Source: Hydrogenophaga intermedia (GTDB lineage: Bacteria; Pseudomonadota; Gammaproteobacteria; Burkholderiales; Burkholderiaceae_C). Taken from it: 64,000 nt of DNA. A program made the position numbers and the translations under genes. Shown here in pieces: positions 36,676-45,371 of this stretch. Where the stretch lies: positions 75,001 through 139,000 of the forward strand of contig NZ_CCAE010000006.1 of the NCBI RefSeq assembly GCF_000723405.1. The letters run 5' to 3'. Each line of letters opens with the position of its first letter. Position 1 is the first letter of the stretch. The notes under the pieces are model-generated. The model did not search any database. It saw nothing but the letters and a program-made list of their open reading frames with translations, and was not told where the DNA came from.

Positions 36676-39279
36676 TCAGGCGTGGGCGAGCAACGCGTCC
36701 AGGTCCAGCGGCGCGCAGTCGCCCAAGGCCTGGTCCGCGCAGCGCTCCAGCCAGTCGGGCGCGATGCAGCACAGCACGCGCGAGCCCCCACCAGCCCCCG
36801 GTGCCTCCACCGCCACGAGGGCGTCGATCAAGGGCGTACCGCCCCCCACCTGCGCCAGGCCCAGGCGCTGTCGCCGCGATGGCGCGACATCGACCATCGG
36901 CCCCAGGGCATCGACGCGCAGCGCGAAGCTGCGCGCCGCGCCATCGGCACGCGGCACACGCACCACGATGAGCTGGCGATCCGTCCCGCTCTCTCGCTCG
37001 GTCGATGCGTCCAGGCCCGCCACCGCCTGCCGCAAGTCGACCACGGGGTGCACCTGCTCACCCACCTGAACCAGTCCGCAGAAGGGCGCGCGCGCGGCGC
37101 TGCGCCCCAGCACCGCGGCGTCGGGCGCAGCCAGGAGCACGTGGCGCGCGTCCAGCGCAAGCCAGTGCCCGCCGAGCAGGAAGCTGGCCAGGCGCAGGCG
37201 GGCCGGGCCGTCTTCGCGCGCGGCATCGGTCGGCGGCAGCGGCGCTGCGCGCGGCGCCGGCCGGCGTTCGCACAGGTGGCGCAGGCTCAGGCAACTCAGG
37301 CCGTGGTCGTGGCCGTCGCGCGCGCGGTACTCGCGGTAGCCCTGGCCCCGGCTCACGCCGACACCGAACACCTGGCCCGCCACGTTGACCAGTCGCCCGC
37401 CCGTGCGGCAGGTCCCCACCACGCCGTCCGCCTGCAGCGGTGTGGCCGCGCCGACGCTCAGCACCACGCGGTCCCGCGCGTCGACGAAGGCCAGCGCATC
37501 GCGCGGCCCGCAACCGCTGGAGACGTCGTCGAGGATGGAGCGCAACTGCGCCACCGCATCCCATACCACGGCCACGCCGCCCAGCACCTCGCCGTTCTCG
37601 CCGCGCACCGCGGCCGCGTACACGAAGGCGGGCTCGGCGCTGAAGCGATTGGGCTCGAAGTCGCTCACCACATAGTGCTGCTCGTCGGCCAGGCCCAGGC
37701 AGCGCGCCACCCAGGGCGCGTCGCCGAGCGGTGCGCCGACGTGCGGCTCGTGTTCGGCCCGCGACACCGCCACCACGCGGCCCTGGCGGTCGAACAGCGC
37801 CAGGCCGCTGTAGACCGTGTAGAGCGCGTTGATGTCGCGCAGCACGGCGCTCGCTCGTGCGCAGCCCGTCTCGCCGGTGCGCAGCGTGCTGGCGAACTGC
37901 GGCGTCAAGGCCCACCAGCGGCAGTCGTTCGCCCGCTCGTAGAGGTTGCGGTCGAGGATCTGCATGGCCAGCGCGGCGCGGCTCTGCGCGTCGCTCAGCA
38001 GCGAGCGCGTGACCATGCCGTAGAGGTCCTGCAGCGCACCCGCGAAGACCCTCGCCGTGCGCCGCGCGGCACCACCGATCTCCGACAGCAGGGTCTGCGC
38101 GAACAGCAGATCGCGGGGCGCGAGCGCGCCCTCGCGCCCGCCGTCGTCCATCTGCCGCAACTCCAGCAGGCCGTTCCACACCGAGCGCTCCAGCGCGGAC
38201 TCGATGGCCGAGGCGCGGCGCGGGATGTCGCGCAAGCCGGCCGACAGCACCTCGGCATGACCCGCCAGTGCCTCGTTCAAGGCCGACGGGTTGTCGCCGC
38301 GCGCGGGCTCGTCGAAGGCCAGGTCGATGGGCAGCAGCGCCAGGCCGCGCCAGCCCGGGCCCGCGTAGCCCTGGAAGCCGTGCGTGTCGCGAACCACCGC
38401 CAGGTAGCGCCGGCTCAGGTGGTGCAACAAGCGCGCGCCGGCCGCGTCGGCCCGCGGCAGCCGCCAGCCCGCGGGCAGTTGCAGGGCGTCGCTGGACCCC
38501 AGCACCCGGCCCTCAGCATCCACCAGCGCCAGCAGCACGCCCTCGCCCTCATCGGCGTTTGGGCCGCCCAGCGAGTCGAAGACCGTCGGCAGCTCGTCGG
38601 CGAGGTCGAAGACCAGGCACAGCACGCCCAGCGATCGCCCATCGGCCTCGACACGGCGCGCGTAGACGAGGGCCGGCCCGGCCCGTCCGCCGAAGCCCTG
38701 CGGCGCGAAGCGTTCCACGTAAGGCGCGACGCTGCGCATGGCCTCGCGCAGCAGGTCCTGTGCGGCGCCGTCCGTGTCCGGGCAGGCGGCCTCACACAGG
38801 CTCGCGCACAGCCGGCCCTCGGCGTCGAACAGCACGATGTCGCGGTAGACCGTGTACTTGCTCGCGTAGGCGCGCAGGCGTTGCTCGATGCGCGGGCGCA
38901 GCGCGGGCTCGGGCCGCGCAAGGTACTCGGCCACGCCCACGTCGGTGGCGAAGAAGCCGATGTCGGCCGTGCGCTCGAACAGGTTGCGCACCAGCACGTC
39001 GATGCAGACCTGCGCGCGCGTGCCGAGGTCGTCGATGCGGTGCTGCAGCGCCTCCGACACCAGGCCCTGCAGCAGTTCGTCGGACAGCGCGGAGAAGTCG
39101 CGCCGCGCCTGGGCGAGGTCGTCGCCCGAGGCGGCGCGTGCGGACAAGGGCGACAGGGAGGACAGCAGCGAGAGCTGGTCCCAGGCGCTTTCGACCAGGC
39201 GCAGCTCCTGGCGCTGGCGTTCGACGCCGGGCATGTGCCGCAGCCAGTGATCGGCGGAAGTGGGTAGGTCGTGCGCCAT
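36676..39279 (-). CDS. Double-Cache sensor with C-terminal CheW domain, no membrane segment
   Basis: An 867-residue protein. Two similar sensory blocks are visible: residues ~100-150 (LFERTADIGFFATD.., KYTVYRDIVLFDAEGRLCAS) and ~440-520 (LYERANDCRWWALTP.., LYTVYSGLALFDRQGRVVAV). Each looks like a Cache/PAS-type fold and they probably arose by duplication. A CheW-like domain occupies the C-terminal ~170 residues (RLASFLLGGHWLALDARHVL and GLVQVGEQVHPVVDLRQAV). I see no signal peptide, no membrane helix and no MCP signalling domain, although Cache domains are normally extracytoplasmic. It may feed a soluble ligand signal straight into a CheA complex. It is convergent with the RidA gene and divergent from rutR. 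Family boundaries need a profile search. Confidence 0.78.
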   Translation of the reverse strand: MAHDLPTSADHWLRHMPGVERQRQELRLVESAWDQLSLLSSLSPLSARAASGDDLAQARRDFSALSDELLQGLVSEALQHRIDDLGTRAQVCIDVLVRNLFERTADIGFFATDVGVAEYLARPEPALRPRIEQRLRAYASKYTVYRDIVLFDAEGRLCASLCEAACPDTDGAAQDLLREAMRSVAPYVERFAPQGFGGRAGPALVYARRVEADGRSLGVLCLVFDLADELPTVFDSLGGPNADEGEGVLLALVDAEGRVLGSSDALQLPAGWRLPRADAAGARLLHHLSRRYLAVVRDTHGFQGYAGPGWRGLALLPIDLAFDEPARGDNPSALNEALAGHAEVLSAGLRDIPRRASAIESALERSVWNGLLELRQMDDGGREGALAPRDLLFAQTLLSEIGGAARRTARVFAGALQDLYGMVTRSLLSDAQSRAALAMQILDRNLYERANDCRWWALTPQFASTLRTGETGCARASAVLRDINALYTVYSGLALFDRQGRVVAVSRAEHEPHVGAPLGDAPWVARCLGLADEQHYVVSDFEPNRFSAEPAFVYAAAVRGENGEVLGGVAVVWDAVAQLRSILDDVSSGCGPRDALAFVDARDRVVLSVGAATPLQADGVVGTCRTGGRLVNVAGQVFGVGVSRGQGYREYRARDGHDHGLSCLSLRHLCERRPAPRAAPLPPTDAAREDGPARLRLASFLLGGHWLALDARHVLLAAPDAAVLGRSAARAPFCGLVQVGEQVHPVVDLRQAVAGLDASTERESGTDRQLIVVRVPRADGAARSFALRVDALGPMVDVAPSRRQRLGLAQVGGGTPLIDALVAVEAPGAGGGSRVLCCIAPDWLERCADQALGDCAPLDLDALLAHA

Positions 39280-39492
39280 GGACGGTGGGTGGAAGCGGGC
39301 CGCGAAGGCGTCGGCCCAGCCCCGCTTATCGGTCGCGCGCGCGGCATCTTGATGAATGACGCGCGCGCCGTCGGCATACGCACCAACATGGTCAAGGGAT
39401 GCACCTGATCAGGGCGCGAACCGCGCGCCGACAGGGGCCGCTGCTATCATCATTTCCCCCTTTCGCGAGTGCCGCGCCGAGCCGCTCCCACC

Positions 39493-40179
39493 ATGACCAC
39501 CGCCCGCTCCCCGGCGCGATCCGCGACCCGCCCCGCGCCGACCGACGCGCCCGCGCGCAAGGCCCGCCCCGCGCGCGAAAGCCGCCAGCGCATCCTCGCC
39601 GCCATCCGCGAGGCGGCCATCGAAGAGTTCAGCCTGCACGGGCTCAGGGGCACCTCCACCCAGGCCATCGCCGAACGCGCGGGCCTCACCAAGCCGCAGC
39701 TGCACTACTACATCACCGGCAAGGAAGAGCTCTACGCCGAACTGCTCGACTCGGTGATGATGGCCTGGAAGATCGAGTTCGCGCCGCCGGGCCTCACCGA
39801 GCCCGCCGACATCCTGGCCCACTACATCCGCCAGAAGCTGGACCACGCCTTCGACCAGCCGACCGTCTCACGCATCTTCACGCGCGAGATCCTCGACGGC
39901 GGCCACAACCTGGGACGCTACTGGCCCAACGCGCGGGTCTGGGTCGAGCAGGAGGTCGCGATCATCAACGGCTGGATCGCGCGCGGCCTGATGCGGCCCA
40001 TGAACGCGCACCTGCTGCTCATGCACATCTGGGCCATGACACAGCACCACGCCGACTTCGCGCTGCAGGTGCGGGAGATGGTCAGCCACAGCCATCAGGG
40101 CGCGCCGCTGGACCGCGAGGCCGTGGCCAACGACCTGATCCCCTTCGTGCTGCGCGGCTGCGGGCTGATCAAGGACTGA
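39493..40179 (+). CDS. rutR: TetR-family regulator, RutR-like
   Basis: A 228-residue TetR/AcrR repressor. After a ~30-residue basic, Ala/Pro-rich arm, the HTH reads AIEEFSLHGLRGTSTQAIAERAGLTKPQLHYYITGKEELY. The C-terminal domain carries the RutR-like LMHIWAMTQHHADFALQV (E. coli RutR has IWASTQHYADFAVQV). E. coli RutR is a uracil/thymine-responsive repressor. ATG 39493 is chosen; an upstream ATG at 39469 only lengthens the arm. The next operon begins 100 bases downstream behind a RutR-type operator, which supports the assignment. Confidence 0.85.
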   Translation: MTTARSPARSATRPAPTDAPARKARPARESRQRILAAIREAAIEEFSLHGLRGTSTQAIAERAGLTKPQLHYYITGKEELYAELLDSVMMAWKIEFAPPGLTEPADILAHYIRQKLDHAFDQPTVSRIFTREILDGGHNLGRYWPNARVWVEQEVAIINGWIARGLMRPMNAHLLLMHIWAMTQHHADFALQVREMVSHSHQGAPLDREAVANDLIPFVLRGCGLIKD

Positions 40180-40221
40180 GCCGCCGGCGCAAGCGCGCCA
40201 GGCCGGGTTTTCCCGACCTTG

Positions 40222-40237
40222 TGGCACAGGCATTGCT
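40222..40237 (+). promoter_or_regulatory. Sigma-54 (RpoN) promoter core
   Basis: TGGCACAGGCATTGCT matches the -24/-12 consensus TGGCAC-N5-TTGC(A/T) at every core position, with GG (40223-40224) and GC (40235-40236) correctly spaced. Transcription would start near 40247. Its place between rutR and the catabolic operon implies control by nitrogen limitation through an NtrC-type activator, whose gene is not in this window. Confidence 0.78.
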
Positions 40238-40243
40238 TCTATA

Positions 40244-40259
40244 CTGACCAATTAGTCAA
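40244..40259. promoter_or_regulatory. RutR-type operator
   Basis: CTGACCAATTAGTCAA matches the known RutR site TTGACCA-NN-TGGTCAA at 12 of 14 defined positions. It covers the predicted start point of the sigma-54 promoter and ends 20 bases before the first start codon, a position suited to repression. TTGAACGGTCAAA directly downstream (40261-40273) may be a partial second site. Confidence 0.72.
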
Positions 40260-40279
40260 ATTGAACGGTCAAATTAAGA

Positions 40280-41305
40280 GTGAGCGACGCCCTGGCCTGG
40301 CCCAAGCCCCCGTCCGCGGAGCCCATCCGAGGCGAATTCTGCGTCCGTGTGGCGCGTGTGATGCGCCATACCGAGGAGGTGAGCGGCTACCTTCTGAAGC
40401 GTCTGGACGGCCAGGCACTGCCCCCGGCCGAGGCCGGCGCCCATATCGACATTTACCTGCCGGGTGACCTGGCGCGCAGCTACTCGCTGTGCGGCGACCC
40501 GGCGCGCAGCGCCGAGGGCTACGAGATTGCGGTCAAGCGCGAAGAGCGCGGGCGCGGCGGCTCGCGCGCCCTGCACCAGTGGGCGCGCGAAGGCCAGCTC
40601 TTGCGCATCGGTCGGCCGCGCAATCTGTTTGCATTGGCGACGCAGGCCCCGCACCACCGCCTGCTGGGCGGCGGCATTGGCGTGACGCCGCTGGTGGCCA
40701 TGGCGCACAGCCTGCACGCGCGCGGTGCGAGCTTCGACCTGCACGTGTTCGTGCGCAGCGCGGACCACCTGCCGCTGCGCGCGGCGCTGGAAGCCGCGCC
40801 CTGGCGCGATCGCGTGACGGTGCACCGCGACGACGCGCCCGAGACCCGCGCCGACCCGGCCACGCTGGTGGCGATGGCGCCAACGGGCGCGCATATCTAC
40901 TACTGCGGCCCCGAGGGCTTCATGGACCGCCTGCGCGAGGCCTGCCACGACTGGCCGGCCGAGCGCGTGCACTTCGAGCATTTCGGTGCGCCACCGAAGG
41001 CCCCGCCTCCTGGCACCGACGCCGGCACCGACGCCAGCGCCGAGGCCGGCTTCGAACTGATCCTCGCGCGCCGTCAGCGGCGCCTGCACGTGCCGCCGGG
41101 CAAGAGCATCGCCATGGTGCTGCACGGTGCGGGCATCCCCGTGGACACGGTGTGCGAGCAGGGCATCTGCGCCTCCTGCATCACCCCCTACCTGGACGGC
41201 ACGCCCGATCACCAGGACAGTTGCCTCACCGACGAGGAGCGCGCCACGCATGTCGCGGTGTGCTGCGCGCGCGCCCTCACGCCCACGCTCACGCTGGACA
41301 TCTGA
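40280..41305 (+). CDS. Phthalate-dioxygenase-reductase-type FMN/2Fe-2S reductase
   Basis: A 341-residue electron-transfer protein of the VanB/PDR type. Order: FMN domain with RSYSLCGD (residues ~70-77), NAD(P)H domain with LLGGGIGVTPLVAM and YYCGPEGFMD, a Thr/Asp/Ala linker (GTDAGTDASAEA), and a C-terminal plant-type 2Fe-2S domain with VCEQGICASC and DSCL. It normally feeds a Rieske or other oxygenase, yet none is encoded in this operon. GTG 40280 is the only good start; the Shine-Dalgarno-like AAGAG sits directly against it. First gene behind the sigma-54/RutR control region. Confidence 0.9.
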   Translation: MSDALAWPKPPSAEPIRGEFCVRVARVMRHTEEVSGYLLKRLDGQALPPAEAGAHIDIYLPGDLARSYSLCGDPARSAEGYEIAVKREERGRGGSRALHQWAREGQLLRIGRPRNLFALATQAPHHRLLGGGIGVTPLVAMAHSLHARGASFDLHVFVRSADHLPLRAALEAAPWRDRVTVHRDDAPETRADPATLVAMAPTGAHIYYCGPEGFMDRLREACHDWPAERVHFEHFGAPPKAPPPGTDAGTDASAEAGFELILARRQRRLHVPPGKSIAMVLHGAGIPVDTVCEQGICASCITPYLDGTPDHQDSCLTDEERATHVAVCCARALTPTLTLDI

Positions 41306-41312
41306 GCCCGCC

Positions 41313-42614
41313 ATGACACCCACCGCGCCCGACACCGACACGCCCACTGCGCTGCACGGCGCGCGGCTGCCGCGCTGGCTGCTGCCCGCCGACTGGCCAC
41401 AGCACGAAGGCCGGCCCGCGCTCGCGCGGCTGGACATCGCCGATGGCCGCATCGCGCGCGTGCGGCCGCTGCCCGTTGCCGAAGGGCCGGCGGGCCAGGC
41501 GCGCTGGGATCTGCGCGGCGCGCCGGTGCTGCCGGGCTTCGTCGAGGCGCACGCGCACCTGGACAAGGCCTTCATCGGCCCGCGCCTGGGCGCCGTGCGC
41601 CCGGGCCTGCTCGGCGCCATCGAGGCGGTGATCGCCGACCGCGAGCGCTGGACGCGCGAGGACCTGCGCGAACGCATGCAGCGCGGCCTGCGCTGGGCCT
41701 GGCAGGCCGGCACCACCCGACTGCGCACGCACATCGACTGGTGGGACCCGCAAGCCACGCCGCTGGCCTGGGACGTACTGGGCGAACTCGCGCACGAGTG
41801 GCGCGATCGTGTGGCGATCGAGCGCGTCGCGCTGGTCAAGCTCGGCCCCTGCGAGGACCGCGCGGTGGCGCAGGCGCTGGCGCGGCGCATCGCCGAGAGC
41901 GGGCCGGGCGCGCTGTTGGGCGGTTTCGTGCACAGCAGCCAGTGGAACCCCGGCGCGCTGCGCGAGCTGCTGCGCGCCGCGCAAGAACAGAACCTGGACC
42001 TCGACCTGCACGTGGACGAGGAACTCAACCCCGAGGCCGAGGGCCTGGCCTGGCTCGCGCGCAACCTGCGCGCCACGCGCTTCGACGGCCGCGTGGTCTG
42101 TGGCCACGCCTGCGCACTGGCCGCGCAGCCCGAGTCGCGCGCGCTGGCCACGCTGGACGCGGTGGCGCGCGCGCCCATCACGCTCGTGTCGCTGCCCATC
42201 ACCAACCTGCTGCTGCAGGACGCGGCCAAGGGCCGCACGCCGCGCCAGCGCGGCCTCACGCTGGTGAAGGAAGCGCGCATACGCGGCATCCCCCTGCTGA
42301 TCGGCAGCGACAACGTGCAGGACCCGTTCTGCCGCGTCGGCAGCCTGGACCCGGTGGAGACCCTGCAGGCCGCCGTGCTCGCGGGCCAGCTCGACGAGCC
42401 CTTGGATGCCTGGTCGCAATCGCTGTGCCGCGCCGACTGGCTCGACCGCGAAGCCCCGTTGGATGCGCCCGGCCTCGAAGGCCGGCCCGCCGACCTCGTC
42501 ATCTTCGACCAGGCCGATGCCTGGTCCTGGCCCACGCGCACCGCACGCCGCCGCGTGCTGCGCCACGGCCGCGCCATCGACACCGACACCCGCGACGACG
42601 CGCCTTCGCGCTGA
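41313..42614 (+). CDS. Cytosine-deaminase-like amidohydrolase
   Basis: A 433-residue amidohydrolase-superfamily enzyme of the CodA branch. Metal ligands are seen in FVEAHAHLDKAF (residues ~75), LDLHVDEELNPEAEGL (cf. HCDE in CodA), VCGHACALAA and IGSDNVQDPF. CodA relatives deaminate cytosine, isoguanine, creatinine or triazine-like rings, or open cyclic amides. ATG 41313 follows the reductase stop by 7 bases. With a creatininase homologue next, a cyclic amidine or amide nitrogen source is the likely substrate; which one is open. Confidence 0.88.
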   Translation: MTPTAPDTDTPTALHGARLPRWLLPADWPQHEGRPALARLDIADGRIARVRPLPVAEGPAGQARWDLRGAPVLPGFVEAHAHLDKAFIGPRLGAVRPGLLGAIEAVIADRERWTREDLRERMQRGLRWAWQAGTTRLRTHIDWWDPQATPLAWDVLGELAHEWRDRVAIERVALVKLGPCEDRAVAQALARRIAESGPGALLGGFVHSSQWNPGALRELLRAAQEQNLDLDLHVDEELNPEAEGLAWLARNLRATRFDGRVVCGHACALAAQPESRALATLDAVARAPITLVSLPITNLLLQDAAKGRTPRQRGLTLVKEARIRGIPLLIGSDNVQDPFCRVGSLDPVETLQAAVLAGQLDEPLDAWSQSLCRADWLDREAPLDAPGLEGRPADLVIFDQADAWSWPTRTARRRVLRHGRAIDTDTRDDAPSR

Positions 42615-42639
42615 CCCCACACCCCACGAGGACTCCGCC

Positions 42640-43500
42640 ATGCTGCACGGCTACTTTCCCCCGCACCGCTTCCTGCCTTACCTGAGCTGGACCGAAATCA
42701 CCGCGCTGCCCGACCGCGAGAACACCGTCATCGTGCTGCCCGTGGGCGCGACCGAGCAACATGGCCCGCACCTGCCCTGCTCGGTGGACACGGTGATCGC
42801 GGCCGGCGTCATCGGCAAGGCCTTCGAGCGCCTGCCCGCCGACGTGCGCGCCTTCGGCCTGCCACCCATCAGCTACGGCAAGTCCGAAGAGCACCTGCAC
42901 TTCGCCGGCACCATGACGCTCAGCGGCACCACCCTGCTGTCCACCATGATCGAACTCGGCGAGTCGGTCTACCGCTCGGGCTTTCGCAAGCTGGTGTTCG
43001 CCAACGGCCACGGCGGCCAGCCCCAGGTGCTGGAGATGGCCGCGCGCGAGCTGCGCCTGCGCCATGGCGACTTCGTCATCGTGCCCTTCGGCGTCTCGCG
43101 CGTGCCCAACGTATCGGGCAAGTTCATCAGCGAGCAGGAGCGCAAGCAGTCCATGCACGCGGGCCACTCCGAGACCGCGCTCATGCTCGCGCTGGCGCCC
43201 GACACCGTGCACATGGAGCGCGCCGAGGCGGCCTTCCCGCCGGTGTTCCCCTCCAAGATCCTGTCGGCCGACGGCCGCCCCGCCTGCGCCTGGGTGGCCC
43301 GCGACTTCGGCCCCAGCGGTGTGATCGGCGACCCCACCACCGCCACGCGCGAGCAGGGCGAGGCCATCCTCGACAGCCTGGCCACCAGCTGGGTCCAGGC
43401 CATCACCGAGCTGCACGCGATGCAATGGGTCGTGCGCGACGAGCCCACCTGGGAGCGTGGCCACCACACAGGCCACATCCAGCAGACCCTGGCCGACTGA
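42640..43500 (+). CDS. Creatininase-family amidohydrolase (paralogue 2)
   Basis: A 286-residue metal amidohydrolase. Motifs: LPVGATEQHGPHLPCSVDTV (residues ~34-53), FANGHGGQPQVLEMA and HAGHSETALML. It has the same active-site plan as the protein at 11570 but different flanking sequence. ACGAGGA lies 8 bases before ATG 42640. Within the RutR/sigma-54 operon it would open a lactam or cleave an amide produced by, or parallel to, the CodA-like enzyme. Confidence 0.9.
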   Translation: MLHGYFPPHRFLPYLSWTEITALPDRENTVIVLPVGATEQHGPHLPCSVDTVIAAGVIGKAFERLPADVRAFGLPPISYGKSEEHLHFAGTMTLSGTTLLSTMIELGESVYRSGFRKLVFANGHGGQPQVLEMAARELRLRHGDFVIVPFGVSRVPNVSGKFISEQERKQSMHAGHSETALMLALAPDTVHMERAEAAFPPVFPSKILSADGRPACAWVARDFGPSGVIGDPTTATREQGEAILDSLATSWVQAITELHAMQWVVRDEPTWERGHHTGHIQQTLAD

Positions 43501-43545
43501 GTTCAACTTTTCCCCACCACCCAACCGACGCCTGAAAGGCCCGCC

Positions 43546-44553
43546 ATGTCTTCACGCCAACCGCCCCGTTCGTCCCGCCTGCGCCGCGCGCTCGGCGCCG
43601 CCGCCCTCGGCCTGCTGGGCCTCGCCAGCGGCGCGCACGCGCAAGAGAAGTTCACCTTCATGACCAACTGGTACGCGCAGGCCGAACACGGCGGCTTCTA
43701 CCAGGCGCTGGCCACCGGCCTCTACAAGAAGCACGGGCTGGACGTGAGCATCCGCATGGGCGGGCCGCAGATGAACATCCTGCAGATCATGGCCGCGGGC
43801 CAGACCGACTGCATCATGGGCGCCACCGACACGCAGATGATGGTCTCGCGCAACAACGGCCTGCCCATCGTCACCGTCGCCGCGATCTTCCAGAAGGACC
43901 CGCAGGTGCTGATCGCGCACGAGCACGTGAAGTCCTTCGAGGACATGAAGGACAAGACCATCCTGATCGCGCCCACCGCCATGCGCGGCTATTGGTCCTG
44001 GCTGAAGGGCAAGTACGGCTTCACCGATTCGCAGGTGCGGCCCTACACCTACAACATCCAGCCCTTCGTGGCCGACAAGAACATCGTGCAGATGGGCTAC
44101 CTCTCGTCCGAGCCCTTCGCGATCCAGAAGCAGGGCATCAAGGCCAACACCTTTCTGCTGGCCGACCACGGCTATCCCCCGTACGCCAACACCATCTCCT
44201 GCATCGACAAGACCGTGAAGGAGCGCCGCCAGGCCGTGGCCGCCTTCGTGCGCGCCAGCGTCGAAGGCTGGAAGAGCTACCTGGCCGACCCCACGGCCGG
44301 CAACGCGCTCATCAAGAAAGACAACCCCAAGATGACCGACGAGCAGCTCGCCTACGGCGTGGGCAAGCTCAAGGAGATGGGGATCATCACCAGCGGCGAC
44401 GCCGCGAAGCAGGGCATCGGCGTGATCACGCGCGAGCGACTGCAGAAGACGCACGCCTTCCTGGTGGAGAACGAGCTCATCGACGCCAGCAAGGTCAAGC
44501 TCGACCAGGCCTACGACTTCGATCTCATCCGCGACATCAAGGTGCTGCCCTGA
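43546..44553 (+). CDS. ABC transporter solute-binding protein, NMT1/THI5-like
   Basis: A 335-residue periplasmic binding protein with a twin-basic, Ala-rich signal peptide ending SGAHAQEKFTF. The NMT1 fold is shown by TNWYAQAEHGGFYQALATGLYKKHGLDV and MGATDTQMMVSRNNGLPIVTV. This group binds hydroxypyrimidines, riboflavin, taurine, or aromatic and heterocyclic acids. It sits with its ATPase and permease inside the RutR-type operon, so a pyrimidine-like or other heterocyclic ligand is probable. Confidence 0.92.
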   Translation: MSSRQPPRSSRLRRALGAAALGLLGLASGAHAQEKFTFMTNWYAQAEHGGFYQALATGLYKKHGLDVSIRMGGPQMNILQIMAAGQTDCIMGATDTQMMVSRNNGLPIVTVAAIFQKDPQVLIAHEHVKSFEDMKDKTILIAPTAMRGYWSWLKGKYGFTDSQVRPYTYNIQPFVADKNIVQMGYLSSEPFAIQKQGIKANTFLLADHGYPPYANTISCIDKTVKERRQAVAAFVRASVEGWKSYLADPTAGNALIKKDNPKMTDEQLAYGVGKLKEMGIITSGDAAKQGIGVITRERLQKTHAFLVENELIDASKVKLDQAYDFDLIRDIKVLP

Positions 44554-45371
44554 TGAGCCCGACCCCCGCCGAGCCCCCCGTGGCCATCGACATCCGGCAA
44601 GTCCGCAAGACCTACCCCAACGGCACCGTGGCCCTGCAGCCCGTGGACCTGCAGGTGCGCGAGGGTGAGTTCGTCACCCTGCTCGGCCCCTCGGGCTGCG
44701 GCAAGAGCACGCTGCTCAAGATGGTCGCCGGCCTGCTCGAGCCCACGAGCGGCAGCCTGAAGCTGTGGGGCGATGACGTGGCCCGACTCGAGGCCTCGGG
44801 TCACCGCCTGTCCTTCGTGTTCCAGGCGCCCACGCTCATGCCCTGGGCCAGCGTGCACACCAACGTGCGCCTGCCGCTGGACCTGGCCCGCGTGCCGCGC
44901 GCCGAAGCCGACGCGCGCGTGGCCGACGCGCTCGCGCTGGTGGGTCTCTCCAAATTCGCCAAGGCGCTGCCGCGCTCGCTCTCGGGCGGCATGCAGATGC
45001 GCGTGTCCATCGCGCGCGGCCTGGTGGTGGAGCCCACGCTACTGTTGATGGACGAGCCCTTCGGCGCGCTCGACGAGATCACGCGCCACAAGCTCGACGC
45101 CGACCTGCTGGAGCTGTGGCAGAAGAAGAACCTCACCGTGGTGTTCGTGACGCACTCGATCCACGAGTCGGTGTTCCTCTCCAGCCGCGTGGTGATGATG
45201 GCCGCGCGGCCCGGCCGCATCGTGGAGGAATTCCACATCGACGAGCCCTACCCGCGCCGGCCGGAGTTCATGGTCAGCACCGACTTCAGCCACCACGCGA
45301 AGCGCCTGCAGGACAGCCTGCACCGCGCCAGCCGCGACACCACCGAGACCAACGAGGAGGTGCGCGCATGA
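44553..45371 (+). CDS. ABC transporter ATPase
   Basis: A 272-residue cytosolic ATPase of the nitrate/sulfonate/taurine type. Walker A GPSGCGKSTLLKM (residues ~47-59), Q-loop VFQAPTLMPW, signature LSGGMQMRVSIARGL, Walker B LLLMDEPFGALDE and the switch His in VTHSIHESV are complete. It shares one base with the binding-protein stop (TGATG) and overlaps the permease by ATGA. Confidence 0.95.
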   Translation: MSPTPAEPPVAIDIRQVRKTYPNGTVALQPVDLQVREGEFVTLLGPSGCGKSTLLKMVAGLLEPTSGSLKLWGDDVARLEASGHRLSFVFQAPTLMPWASVHTNVRLPLDLARVPRAEADARVADALALVGLSKFAKALPRSLSGGMQMRVSIARGLVVEPTLLLMDEPFGALDEITRHKLDADLLELWQKKNLTVVFVTHSIHESVFLSSRVVMMAARPGRIVEEFHIDEPYPRRPEFMVSTDFSHHAKRLQDSLHRASRDTTETNEEVRA

